NCBI RefSeq assembly: GCF_008808095.1
Contig: NZ_CP023396.1
Location: forward strand, 2,931,501 to 2,995,500
From: Pseudoalteromonas ruthenica
GTDB lineage: Bacteria > Pseudomonadota > Gammaproteobacteria > Enterobacterales > Alteromonadaceae
Reading direction: 5' to 3'
DNA: 64,000 nt
Made by a program: the position numbers and the translations under genes. The notes beneath the pieces are model-generated. The model had not been told where the DNA came from. It saw nothing but the letters and a program-made list of their open reading frames with translations, and searched no databases. Below, piece after piece: positions 17,380 through 25,935 of the stretch; positions within the stretch are counted from its first letter, which is position 1, and every line of letters begins with the position of its first letter.

Positions 17380-20202
17380 ATGGAAAATATCGAAGTTCGC
17401 GGTGCACGCACCCACAACCTCAAAGACATCAACCTCACAATCCCTCGCGATAAGCTGATTGTCATCACTGGCTTATCAGGCTCCGGCAAATCCTCCCTCG
17501 CTTTTGATACATTATATGCCGAGGGTCAGCGCCGTTATGTTGAGTCGCTTTCCGCATACGCCAGACAGTTTTTATCACTTATGGAAAAGCCCGATGTCGA
17601 TCATATTGAGGGCCTCTCCCCCGCCATTTCCATTGAGCAAAAGTCGACATCACACAACCCGCGCTCGACGGTGGGCACCATCACCGAAATATACGACTAC
17701 CTGCGATTGCTGTTTGCCCGTGTTGGTGAGCCACGTTGTCCAACCCATAATTTACCCTTAGCGGCGCAAACCATTAGCCAAATGGTGGATCAAGTCTTGG
17801 CGTTACCTGAGGGCAGCAAGTTGATGTTGCTCGCCCCGGTGGTCAAAAACCGTAAAGGGGAGCATGTAAAGCTGCTCGAGCAACTCGCCGCCCAAGGCTA
17901 TATCCGCGCCCGTATTGATGGCGAGGTCTGTGACTTGTCCGATCCACCGCCGCTTGAATTACATAAAAAACACACCATTGAAGTGGTTGTCGATCGCCTT
18001 AAGGTGAAAGAGGGTCAGCAACAGCGCTTAGCCGAATCCTTTGAAACCGCCCTTGAGCTTTCAGGGGGCGTTGCTCAGGTTGCCGCTATGGATGACTCCT
18101 TACAGGAAGAGATGGTGTTTTCCGCCAATTTTGCTTGCCCGACCTGTGGCTATGCCATGAGCGAGCTGGAGCCACGGTTATTTTCCTTCAACAACCCCGC
18201 AGGTGCTTGTCAAAGCTGTGATGGCTTAGGGGTACGCCAGTACTTTGATCCCAACCGCGTTGTTCACAACAGTGAGCTCAGCCTTGCTGGCGGCGCTATC
18301 AAAGGCTGGGATAAACGCAGCTTCTACTATTTCCAAATGCTGCAATCGGTCGCCGAGCACTATCAATTTGATCTTAACACCCCCTTCCAAGACCTTGATG
18401 AGCAAGCACAAAAAGTGGTTCTAGAAGGTTCAGGAGGGGAGAAAATAGCCTTTAGCTACCGTAATGACCGTGGCGATTTAATTACCCGCAACCATGAGTT
18501 TGAAGGCGTTCTTAACAATATGCAGCGCCGCTACCATGAGACCGAGTCAAACTCGGTACGTGAAGAGCTGGCTAAGTACCAAACCTCGCAAGCCTGTCCG
18601 AGCTGTCATGGCTCACGACTGCGCCAAGAGGCCCGTAATGTATTTATCGGTGACACCAACTTACCTGCCGTCACCCTGATGAGTATCGGTCAAGCCTATG
18701 ACTATTTTGAGCAGCTCGATTTTAGCGGCCAAAAAGCGCAAATTGCCGATAAGATCCTCAAAGAAATTCGCGACCGCTTGTCTTTTCTCGTCAATGTGGG
18801 TCTAAATTATCTATCTCTTGAGCGCAGCGCCGATACCCTTTCCGGGGGGGAAGCACAGCGTATTCGTCTCGCCAGCCAAATAGGAGCGGGACTGGTGGGG
18901 GTGATGTATGTGCTTGATGAGCCCTCGATTGGCCTGCATCAACGCGATAACGATCGCCTGCTACAAACGCTGACTCGTCTGCGCGACTTAGGCAACACCG
19001 TTCTCGTGGTGGAACACGATGAAGATGCTATTCGCGCCGCCGACTATGTTATTGATATCGGCCCCGGCGCTGGAGTACATGGTGGTTATGTGGTTGCTGA
19101 GGGCACCCGAGATGAAATCATGGCTAACCCTGATTCATTAACCGGGCAGTATCTCAGTGGCAGCAAAGAAATCGCCGTGCCCAAAGAGCGCCATGCAGCC
19201 TCTGATAAATGGCTGGAGCTATTCGGTGCCACTGGCAATAACCTTAAAGCCGTCGATGTGCGTATTCCTTTTGGCTTGATGACCTGTATCACCGGGGTCT
19301 CCGGTTCCGGAAAATCGACCCTTATTAACGATACCTTGTTTAAGGTGGCGCACACCGAACTTAACGGCGCAACCGCCGTTGAACCTGCGCCGTACAAGGA
19401 TATTCAAGGTTTAGATCATTTCGACAAGGTTATCGATATTGATCAAAGCCCAATCGGGCGCACGCCACGCTCCAACCCCGCCACTTACACCGGTATTTTC
19501 ACCGCGATTCGCGAGCTGTTTGCAGGCACGCAAGAGGCGCGTTCACGGGGTTACAAAGTGGGCCGCTTTAGCTTCAATGTTAAAGGCGGCCGGTGTGAGG
19601 CATGCCAAGGCGATGGCGTAATTAAAGTAGAAATGCACTTTTTACCTGATGTATACGTGCCGTGTGACGTCTGCCAGGGCAAACGCTATAACCGCGAAAC
19701 CCTGGAAGTGCTTTACAAGGGCATGAATATTCACCAAGTGTTAGAGATGACGGTAGAAGATGCGCGACAGTTCTTTGATGCCATCCCCGCGATAAAACGC
19801 AAGCTGCAAACGCTGATGGATGTCGGCTTGTCGTATATTCGACTTGGCCAAGCCGCAACCACCCTCTCCGGTGGTGAGGCGCAACGGGTAAAACTCGCCC
19901 GTGAATTATCCAAGCGCGATACCGGCAAAACCTTATATATACTTGATGAGCCAACGACTGGTCTGCACTTCCATGATATTCAGCAGCTGCTGGCGGTATT
20001 ACACCGTTTGCGCGACCATGGTAATACCATCGTGGTGATTGAGCATAACCTGGATGTCATCAAAACCGCAGACTGGATCGTTGATTTAGGCCCTGAAGGA
20101 GGCAGCGGCGGGGGCGAAATTCTCGTTGCTGGCACGCCAGAACAGGTAGCCGAGTGCCAGCGCTCGCATACCGGTAAATACTTAAAACCTATGCTCAAGT
20201 AG
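17380..20202 (+). CDS. uvrA: Excinuclease ABC subunit A, UvrA
   Basis: A 940-residue DNA damage sensor of nucleotide excision repair with two ABC ATPase modules. Walker A motifs are [15 protein letters not shown] (about residue 31) and [15 protein letters not shown] (about 641). Signature motifs are [16 protein letters not shown] and [15 protein letters not shown]. Zinc sites are CPTCGYAM...CQSCDGLG and CEACQGDGV...CDVCQGKRY. The N terminus [19 protein letters not shown] is canonical, and the length equals that of E. coli. It loads UvrB at lesions. I could not find a convincing LexA box in the 242-base divergent region. Confidence 0.98.
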   Translation: MENIEVRGARTHNLKDINLTIPRDKLIVITGLSGSGKSSLAFDTLYAEGQRRYVESLSAYARQFLSLMEKPDVDHIEGLSPAISIEQKSTSHNPRSTVGTITEIYDYLRLLFARVGEPRCPTHNLPLAAQTISQMVDQVLALPEGSKLMLLAPVVKNRKGEHVKLLEQLAAQGYIRARIDGEVCDLSDPPPLELHKKHTIEVVVDRLKVKEGQQQRLAESFETALELSGGVAQVAAMDDSLQEEMVFSANFACPTCGYAMSELEPRLFSFNNPAGACQSCDGLGVRQYFDPNRVVHNSELSLAGGAIKGWDKRSFYYFQMLQSVAEHYQFDLNTPFQDLDEQAQKVVLEGSGGEKIAFSYRNDRGDLITRNHEFEGVLNNMQRRYHETESNSVREELAKYQTSQACPSCHGSRLRQEARNVFIGDTNLPAVTLMSIGQAYDYFEQLDFSGQKAQIADKILKEIRDRLSFLVNVGLNYLSLERSADTLSGGEAQRIRLASQIGAGLVGVMYVLDEPSIGLHQRDNDRLLQTLTRLRDLGNTVLVVEHDEDAIRAADYVIDIGPGAGVHGGYVVAEGTRDEIMANPDSLTGQYLSGSKEIAVPKERHAASDKWLELFGATGNNLKAVDVRIPFGLMTCITGVSGSGKSTLINDTLFKVAHTELNGATAVEPAPYKDIQGLDHFDKVIDIDQSPIGRTPRSNPATYTGIFTAIRELFAGTQEARSRGYKVGRFSFNVKGGRCEACQGDGVIKVEMHFLPDVYVPCDVCQGKRYNRETLEVLYKGMNIHQVLEMTVEDARQFFDAIPAIKRKLQTLMDVGLSYIRLGQAATTLSGGEAQRVKLARELSKRDTGKTLYILDEPTTGLHFHDIQQLLAVLHRLRDHGNTIVVIEHNLDVIKTADWIVDLGPEGGSGGGEILVAGTPEQVAECQRSHTGKYLKPMLK

Positions 20203-20214
20203 CACCCACTCTCG

Positions 20215-20251
20215 GGCCTGAGTTTAATCGTTTAAACTCAGGCCTTATTAT
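20215..20251 (+). terminator. Terminator after uvrA
   Basis: A 13-base perfect stem (20215-20227 with 20232-20244, GGCCTGAGTTTAA and its complement) with a TCGT loop, followed by TTATTATT. It lies 12 bases after the uvrA stop and just before the end of the convergent regulator gene. Confidence 0.75.
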
Positions 20252-22383
20252 TCCCACATAAGGCGGTTGATTGAGCTATCTTCACTAATTTTGCGAGTGA
20301 TAATGATCCGCCCATCAGCATCGGGGACCGCGCTTAGTATCTCAAATGGCAGCTGCACCTGCTCACACCGCTCTCCAGTCAAAGCCCAACGATACACGTT
20401 GTATGTATAGTCCATGGAATAGGCGTAGCCATCACGCACATGGATAGGCACATGAGAAGACATTGATAGCTCACAGGGCACACTGTACTGGGCATTATCC
20501 GTTAATGATATTAAGGTCTTATCTTTGAACAAAAAGACCTCGCCGTTAGCACCGGTGACTAGCTGTAAGGCATCCGTCTCGCGCACCTTGTTAAGCTCTC
20601 GAGTGATAAAATCAAACTGATAAAGAGTCCGTGGTGACGATGATTTGCTTAACACATACAACGATTGGCCACTTTCATGCCACGCCCAATCCATTATCGG
20701 AATGTGTGCAAGCTCACTAATAGCCGTTGCCTTTGCGGTTTCAACATCGAGTAAGAAAGGTTTTTTCTGCTCTGTCAGCACGATGTTTTCACCACTAGGC
20801 GATACCCTTAAGTTGTCCAAAAGAGCATGGTCTGGGTGATCTAGAAATGATATCTGCTTCACCTGTCCATCTCGGGCGTGCCATACCTGAGGACGGCCAG
20901 AGCGTAGCGAAATAAAATAGTGCCCAGTACTATGAGCGACTAACCCATATTCACTGCTATCGGAGGCATAAAGCTGCTGATATTGAGCCGCCTCGGTAAA
21001 GCTTTCCAAAGCGACCACTTGATAGGTTATGCGACTAAGCGGTGAGTAATACACCGAGTTGTCGTAATAGCTGATATCTGACATCTTGATATCATCAGGT
21101 AAGGCATAGGCCTCGGCGATTTCAGCGCTGTGAATGTCTATAAATAATAGCCGCCCTTTTTCATCACCATAGAGCAAGGTCTCACTGTTATACCAATCCA
21201 ATGCCGAGTTTCTGTAAAAACTAGCGGGCGGTGAGTTCATGCGTTTTATTTCACCGGTGTCCAAGCTGTATACATAAACCTCTACCTGAAAGTCGAGATC
21301 CAGCTGTAAATAGGCGATGTGCTTTCCATCTGGAGATAACGACAAGGACCCTGGACCGACCTTGTCCGCCATAGGCGCAATCAGCTGAGAAGTCGTGCCC
21401 GAGTATACATCGTACCTAAATAACCCAATATAATGCGAGTAAAGTTCGCCACGGATAAAATAAAAATAGCGACCATCATTACTTAATTGGCCACTGTAAT
21501 CAAAACGATGATCACACTTCATGAGCGGCTTAGGTTCGCCTAATTCAGGGAAGTTTTTGAAATCTATGGCTAAATATTGGCAACTGCTATCAGTCGCGTT
21601 TCTGGCGCGTATCACCAAGGTATCACTATTATGTTGCCAAGACAGGGCGGCCACTTCAGCATCTTTATAGGTTATGGCGACTTCGTCCCGAGTGATCACA
21701 TCGAGAACAAAGGCGCCTTCTTTCCCTGATGCGTCTTTTTCATTGCTGTAAGCCAGTAAGCGTCCGCTATCGTTGATAAGAGGCACATATTCACTGCCCA
21801 CTTTCCAGGTCACTTTGTGGCGACTCATTGGCTTTTGCTCAGCGATAACAGCGGTTGTTTGTGACGATGCAAAGAACTCAGACCCGTTCAGCGTGTAAGC
21901 GGCACTAGCAAGCACAGCGATAAACACCACCGCAGCCACATACTTCCACCAAGCATAACTGGGCTTTGAGCGCGTAGGTGTTATTGGCTGCTTGTCCTCG
22001 TGGGTGTTAACTTGAGTGTGCGCAAGCAGCTCTGGCGCCGCAGTTTGTGGCGCAGCTGCACTGGCAGCGTTATCCAATGTCGCCACTTCACGGACCAAAC
22101 TATAGCCTTGGCGGTAGTGGGTTTTTATGAAAATGGCTGGATCGTCAGGGTGTTTTAACTTTTTCCGCAACTCAGAAATGGCGCGATTTATGGCATTATT
22201 ATCAACATAGCCTTGCTGCCAAACATGCTCAATTAATTGTTCACGGGTAACAATCTGCTGCGGCCGTTGGAGAAAAAAAGTGATCAACTTAATCAGCAGC
22301 GGGTCTAATTCTCGCTCAATATCCCCGCTAAGCAACACTCCTCGCTGCTCAAGTAATGTCCATGGTCCAACTCTGTACTGCAC
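20248..22383 (-). CDS. CadC/ToxR-like membrane regulator: winged helix, one TM, TolB-like propeller
   Basis: A 711-residue one-component transmembrane regulator. Residues 1-98 form an OmpR/PhoB-type winged helix (VTREQLIEHVWQQGYVDNNA, then INRAISELRKKL and KTHYRQGYSL). A single membrane helix spans about residues 147-165. The large periplasmic part (about 190-711) carries PD40/TolB-like propeller repeats such as GSLSLSPDGKHIAYLQ. This is the layout of CadC-like sensors, which bind DNA in the cytoplasm and sense a periplasmic signal. It is divergent from three small exported proteins, probable targets. The signal is unknown. Confidence 0.82.
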   Translation of the reverse strand: MQYRVGPWTLLEQRGVLLSGDIERELDPLLIKLITFFLQRPQQIVTREQLIEHVWQQGYVDNNAINRAISELRKKLKHPDDPAIFIKTHYRQGYSLVREVATLDNAASAAAPQTAAPELLAHTQVNTHEDKQPITPTRSKPSYAWWKYVAAVVFIAVLASAAYTLNGSEFFASSQTTAVIAEQKPMSRHKVTWKVGSEYVPLINDSGRLLAYSNEKDASGKEGAFVLDVITRDEVAITYKDAEVAALSWQHNSDTLVIRARNATDSSCQYLAIDFKNFPELGEPKPLMKCDHRFDYSGQLSNDGRYFYFIRGELYSHYIGLFRYDVYSGTTSQLIAPMADKVGPGSLSLSPDGKHIAYLQLDLDFQVEVYVYSLDTGEIKRMNSPPASFYRNSALDWYNSETLLYGDEKGRLLFIDIHSAEIAEAYALPDDIKMSDISYYDNSVYYSPLSRITYQVVALESFTEAAQYQQLYASDSSEYGLVAHSTGHYFISLRSGRPQVWHARDGQVKQISFLDHPDHALLDNLRVSPSGENIVLTEQKKPFLLDVETAKATAISELAHIPIMDWAWHESGQSLYVLSKSSSPRTLYQFDFITRELNKVRETDALQLVTGANGEVFLFKDKTLISLTDNAQYSVPCELSMSSHVPIHVRDGYAYSMDYTYNVYRWALTGERCEQVQLPFEILSAVPDADGRIIITRKISEDSSINRLMWE

Positions 22384-22461
22384 TCGAAAAAAGTCCCTTG
22401 ATTAAAGCCAACGCAATGCTAACACAGGTGAACAAAAAGTGAATCAAAACCTTATGAAAGG

Positions 22462-22520
22462 TTATATTTAAATATAATAATTGAGGTTATCTTTATGATT
22501 TTAAATATTTATTTTAAATA
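22462..22520. promoter_or_regulatory. AT-rich palindrome and direct repeats in the regulator/small-protein divergent region
   Basis: A 16-base perfect palindrome TTATATTTAAATATAA (22462-22477) is followed by two direct copies of ATTTTAAATA (22498-22507 and 22511-22520, 13 bases apart). ToxR/CadC-type winged-helix proteins commonly bind AT-rich direct repeats, so these are candidate sites for the adjacent regulator. This is inference only. Confidence 0.4.
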
Positions 22521-22649
22521 ATGTGAAGTTATGAAAAATCCGTAAGATGTAGATAAGCGACGCGGCGAAAACCTCGACCTAATATGGATAACAACAAAAC
22601 GGCACAGCCAAGCGGCTTTGCAAACAACACCCATAACGAGGATTAAATT

Positions 22650-22877
22650 ATGAACAAGCCACTACAAGCAGTATTACTAATAAGCACTCTTCTCGCGACA
22701 GCAACACAGGCTGGCGAACCGCAAGTTAATACACAGCCCAAAGCGACTCTGCCAAGTACCAGTTTGACGCAATTAAACAATAAATTAGAACAACAACTTG
22801 ATATGCAGTTACATGAGTCTATTGGCCGTATTAACCAAGATGTCGCCAAGCGCATTATCGAGCAGCAAGGCAACTAA
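22650..22877 (+). CDS. Small exported protein of unknown function (first of three)
   Basis: A 75-residue protein I do not recognise. A signal peptide is clear (MNKPLQAVLLISTLLATATQAG, probable cut after TQA). The mature part is about 53 residues, polar, and predicted to be helical in its second half (TQLNNKLEQQLDMQLHES then IGRINQDVAKRIIEQQ). GAGGA stands before the ATG. It begins a three-gene cluster with 8 bases to the next gene and a 4-base overlap after that, divergent from a propeller-type membrane regulator. Confidence 0.65.
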   Translation: MNKPLQAVLLISTLLATATQAGEPQVNTQPKATLPSTSLTQLNNKLEQQLDMQLHESIGRINQDVAKRIIEQQGN

Positions 22878-22888
22878 GGAGCACGATG

Positions 22889-23158
22889 ATGAAAGCCAGC
22901 AGTGTATCCGTCCCCCTATTAGCGCTGACGTTGAGCTCGGCGCATGCCGGCGGAGCTCAAGTACTTATGAGCCTTAATACAGCAACGGCGGTGACTGAAA
23001 ACCCAGCGCATACACAACAGCAGCGCTCGCTGGCTACACTTGAGCGCAAGATGCAGCGCCGCTTAAAGCAGGGTTTAGTGATTGAGGTTGATGATAAAGC
23101 ACTAGAACGCGCGCTGAGAGCACGTATTGAGCAGCAATTGGAGCAAAAAGAAAGATGA
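22889..23158 (+). CDS. Small exported protein of unknown function (second of three)
   Basis: An 89-residue protein with a signal-like N terminus (MKASSVSVPLLALTLSSAHAG) and a mature helical region rich in Arg, Leu, Glu and Gln (QRSLATLERKMQRRLKQGLV and ALERALRARIEQQLEQKER). Two ATG codons stand in tandem (22886 and 22889); both are close behind AAGGAG, and I use the second. The mature part resembles the first gene's product in size and helical, charged character, so the pair could be paralogues or partners. I recognise no family. Confidence 0.62.
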   Translation: MKASSVSVPLLALTLSSAHAGGAQVLMSLNTATAVTENPAHTQQQRSLATLERKMQRRLKQGLVIEVDDKALERALRARIEQQLEQKER

Positions 23159-23382
23159 CCAAAACAACCAAGCAAGCACTTCCTTACCTGTTGCTCTTTG
23201 GCACTTTGGCGTTGGCGCAATTGAGCAGCATTGACTGGCAACAATTGCGAGAGAGCAGCGCGTTGGTACAGCGCCATAGTAAGCAGTTGCAATTGTCATG
23301 GTGGCACGAGCAGGACAGTGCCAATGCTTATAATTACGTGGTCGCGACCACCCCTCAGCAGCAACCACAATCCATCGACTAA
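23155..23382 (+). CDS. Small membrane or exported protein of unknown function (third of three)
   Basis: A 75-residue protein beginning MTKTTKQALPYLLLFGTLAL, a membrane anchor or uncleaved signal, followed by a polar part with LRESSALVQRHSKQLQLSWW and a Gln-rich C terminus. Its ATG overlaps the stop of the previous gene (ATGA), which is good evidence that it is truly translated and coupled. No family is recognised. With the two preceding genes it forms a small envelope-directed operon. Confidence 0.6.
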   Translation: MTKTTKQALPYLLLFGTLALAQLSSIDWQQLRESSALVQRHSKQLQLSWWHEQDSANAYNYVVATTPQQQPQSID

Positions 23383-23387
23383 ATATT

Positions 23388-23423
23388 GGGGCGACTGCAG
23401 GGGCGACCGCAGGGGCGAGCGCT
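23388..23423 (+). repeat. Three imperfect 12-base tandem repeats
   Basis: GGGGCGACTGCA, GGGGCGACCGCA and GGGGCGAGCGCT follow each other directly after the third small gene (copies two and three differ from the first at one and three positions). No ORF is evident in the 137-base gap to the next gene, and I see no classical terminator here. Confidence 0.7.
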
Positions 23424-23519
23424 GGAGCATAAGCAATGGCACGCTAACTAAAACCATCAAGAGGCCATTGCCATCGTATCAGCCGTCGCCTCTGCAGTCC
23501 CTTATGTCGGCCTGCGTAG

Positions 23520-23912
23520 TCAGTCTGATAAATACTCACTGAGCGCTGTGCGCTCATCATCGCTCAGGGGCTGAGAGGTCTTATCACTGAAATTGTAGCG
23601 CACCATCACCGTTTTTCCCTCGGCGCAACATTCACCATGCTGCCAAGCTTGTTGTTTAATGACGAAGGAGCTTGACCCGATACGCTCTATCATGGTCTTA
23701 ACCTCGACCTCTTGGCCGTAAAATAGCTCTCCCATAAAGGTCACTTCTACTTTAGCGACGATTAACCGCCATTGGTGGGGATTGAGATCGGGGGTAAAGA
23801 TTTTAAAAATAGGGGTACGGGCGGCTTCAAACCATACAGGGAGTACGGTATTGTTAATGTGTCCAAGGACATCAGTTTCGCTAAAACGGGGCTGAACCTT
23901 CTCAATAAGCAT
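23520..23912 (-). CDS. Acyl-CoA thioesterase, hotdog fold (4HBT family)
   Basis: A 130-residue hotdog thioesterase. The N-terminal motif FSETDVLGHINNTVLPVWFE matches the YbgC/4HBT active-site segment, with the catalytic Asp in ETD. VEVTFMGELFYGQEVEV and the later strand pattern complete the single hotdog domain; length is normal for the family. It hydrolyses an acyl-CoA thioester, chain length unknown. It is divergent from the oxygenase gene, with only 27 bases between the two starts, so the promoters must overlap. Confidence 0.82.
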   Translation of the reverse strand: MLIEKVQPRFSETDVLGHINNTVLPVWFEAARTPIFKIFTPDLNPHQWRLIVAKVEVTFMGELFYGQEVEVKTMIERIGSSSFVIKQQAWQHGECCAEGKTVMVRYNFSDKTSQPLSDDERTALSEYLSD

Positions 23913-23939
23913 AATAATTCCAAAAGGTAAGGTTGAGTC

Positions 23940-24644
23940 ATGTCAGACTTTATTGGCGTTTATGATAACGCGCTTAGTGACGAGTTTTGTAGTCAGTTTA
24001 TCGACCTTTTTGAGCAAAGCCCGCATACCCAGCCGGGGCGCACCTCTGGCGGTATTGATTTAGCGAAAAAAGATAGCCGCGATTTATACCTCAATGCCCA
24101 CCCCGAGTACGCTCAAGCGCTACAACATATCCAGCAGGTAACAGCGCGACACGTGATGGACTACGTGCAAGAACACTTTTTTATGATGATTGGCGCCTTT
24201 GGCCTTAAAGTTTATCACCCCAAAACCGGACAGCCAGTTGATGTTACGGTGGAAAACTTTGATGAAGTGGCAAAGCCGCAGATGGGCACCTTACTACAGC
24301 AATTGTTTCGTTTGGGAAATATTCAAGCGCAAAAGTATGAAGTGAATAAGGGCGGCTACCCCTATTGGCACAGCGAAGTATACCCCCAGCAAGGCCACAA
24401 CGAGGCGCTGCATCGGGTATTGCTGTTTATGTTTTATCTCAATGATGTCAGCGAGGGGGGAGAAACCGAGTTTTATTATCAGAACCGTAAAATAGCGCCT
24501 AAACGTGGCACCATGGTGGTTGCTCCGGGTTACTTCACCCACACCCACCGAGGCAATAAGCCAATATCCAATGACAAATACATTCTCACTTCCTGGGTGC
24601 TGTTTAACCGTGCCGAGCAAATTTACGGACAGCCTAGTAGCTAA
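23940..24644 (+). CDS. 2-oxoglutarate/Fe(II) oxygenase, prolyl-4-hydroxylase-like
   Basis: A 234-residue cupin-fold oxygenase. The iron site reads as H144-x-E146 (WHSEVY) and a distal His in FTHTHRG (H201 or H203); many relatives have HxD, so the Glu is slightly unusual. K213 (NDKYILTSW) is the likely 2-oxoglutarate-binding residue. The VLLFMFYLNDVSEGGETEF strand is typical of P4H-like proteins. The substrate is unknown; proteins or peptides are targets in this superfamily. It ends at a shared terminator with the class V aminotransferase gene on the other strand. Confidence 0.75.
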   Translation: MSDFIGVYDNALSDEFCSQFIDLFEQSPHTQPGRTSGGIDLAKKDSRDLYLNAHPEYAQALQHIQQVTARHVMDYVQEHFFMMIGAFGLKVYHPKTGQPVDVTVENFDEVAKPQMGTLLQQLFRLGNIQAQKYEVNKGGYPYWHSEVYPQQGHNEALHRVLLFMFYLNDVSEGGETEFYYQNRKIAPKRGTMVVAPGYFTHTHRGNKPISNDKYILTSWVLFNRAEQIYGQPSS

Positions 24645-24645
24645 C

Positions 24646-24674
24646 AAAAAAGGCGGCTGTTACGCCGCCTTTTA
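24646..24674. terminator. Bidirectional terminator
   Basis: Stem AGGCGGC/GCCGCCT (24651-24657 and 24664-24670) with loop TGTTAC, flanked by an A run on the left and T run on the right, so it can serve the oxygenase gene on plus and the aminotransferase gene on minus. Confidence 0.85.
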
Positions 24675-24684
24675 ACAAGCATGA

Positions 24685-25926
24685 TTACTCGTTGTTAATA
24701 AGCGTTGCCAAGAGCTCGAATAAGCGGTCTATTTCGGCGATGCTGTTGTAGTGCATGCAACCAATACGCACGACTCCGCCTTTATCCATCACGCCGAGCT
24801 GCTCACACAGACCTTGCGCATAAAAGTTACCATCCCATACACAGAGGTGATGCTGGCCTAAAAACTCCGAAACTTGGCGCGGTTCGAAGCCGGCAATGGT
24901 CAGTGCAAAGGTGGGTGTACGCTGTTGCACTCGTTCAACATCGCTAATGCCATACAGAGTGATCTGTGGAAACTCCGCCAAACGCGTTAAGAAGTGGCGA
25001 CTGAGCGCCATTTCATGCTCTTTACTATTGGCAAAGGCGACTTGCAAACGCTGACGACGTGGCGTGCTGGCATCAAGCCCACTTAAACTGGCGATATATT
25101 CTATTGCGGCGGTGACACCGGCCAACCCCTCGAAGCTTTGTGTGCCCGTTTCCCAACGTCCCGGAACCACATCTTTCGCCGGCGCGACCTTGTAAGGAGT
25201 AAAGTGCTCTAAATGAGCGCGCTTACCGTAAACGATGCCCACGTGCGGACCAAAGAACTTATAAGCTGAGCAAGCAAGGAAGTCACAGTCTAAGGCTTGT
25301 ACATCGATAAGCTCATGTGGTGCGTAGTGCACGGCATCCACATAGACTAACGCACCGTGCTGGTGAGCAAGCTCAATAATGCGCTTAATATCATTGATAG
25401 AGCCTGTGGTATTGGAAGCATAGGTCACTGCCACCAGCTTAGTATTGTCATTAAGAAGCTGCTCGAAATGAGCCATATCCAAGGTGCAATCCTGCTCGTT
25501 GACGCGTAGCGCATGCACTCGCGCCCCCTTGTCTTCAGCAGCCTGAACCCATGATGATACATTTGAATAATGGTCAGCATTGGTGACAATGATCTCATCG
25601 CTCGCTTGCCAGTCTCTAGCCAAAGCGCGGCTGAAACTGAATGTCAGGCTGGTCATGTTAGCGCCAAAGACAATTTGCTCAGGGCTTGGGCTATTAAGTA
25701 AATCAGCCACTGCTTGACGCGCTGCGCTCATCACCGCCACGGTTTTGTCACTGGAGAAAAACGCGCCGCCCAAATTAGCATTGTAGTGGCCAAGGTAGCT
25801 GCTCATCGCGTCTAAAACAGACTGCGGAACCTGCGCTCCACCTGGACCATCAAAAAAGATCGGAGATTGACCATCCACCTGCTGCATTAGCGCCGGAAAC
25901 TGCTGGCGTAATTCGGTTAAGTTCAT
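24685..25926 (-). CDS. Class V aminotransferase of the cysteine-desulfurase-like family, lacking the desulfurase Cys
   Basis: A 413-residue PLP enzyme of the SufS/CsdA fold; it resembles the subfamily I recall as typified by Vibrio VC1184. The PLP lysine is K223 in CSAYKFFGPH, with D197 in VYVDAVHY binding the ring nitrogen. Where SufS/CsdA have the persulfide Cys in a GxHCAQ motif, this protein reads GNFYAQG, so Tyr369 occupies the Cys position. Sulfur transfer by the classical route is therefore unlikely, and another lyase or transaminase reaction on an amino acid is more plausible. It starts 9 bases after the 2OG dioxygenase gene, so the two form an operon. Confidence 0.8.
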   Translation of the reverse strand: MNLTELRQQFPALMQQVDGQSPIFFDGPGGAQVPQSVLDAMSSYLGHYNANLGGAFFSSDKTVAVMSAARQAVADLLNSPSPEQIVFGANMTSLTFSFSRALARDWQASDEIIVTNADHYSNVSSWVQAAEDKGARVHALRVNEQDCTLDMAHFEQLLNDNTKLVAVTYASNTTGSINDIKRIIELAHQHGALVYVDAVHYAPHELIDVQALDCDFLACSAYKFFGPHVGIVYGKRAHLEHFTPYKVAPAKDVVPGRWETGTQSFEGLAGVTAAIEYIASLSGLDASTPRRQRLQVAFANSKEHEMALSRHFLTRLAEFPQITLYGISDVERVQQRTPTFALTIAGFEPRQVSEFLGQHHLCVWDGNFYAQGLCEQLGVMDKGGVVRIGCMHYNSIAEIDRLFELLATLINNE

Positions 25927-25935
25927 GGCTGTCCC

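Noticed and set aside
18841..18860. G7 run in uvrA as another possible frameshift
   Set aside because: The UvrA frame continues intact through [13 protein letters not shown], so the run length is correct.
24880..24900. A GGTTCGAA-type T-loop motif suggesting a tRNA
   Set aside because: It lies inside the class V aminotransferase coding sequence and no acceptor stem or anticodon arm can be drawn.
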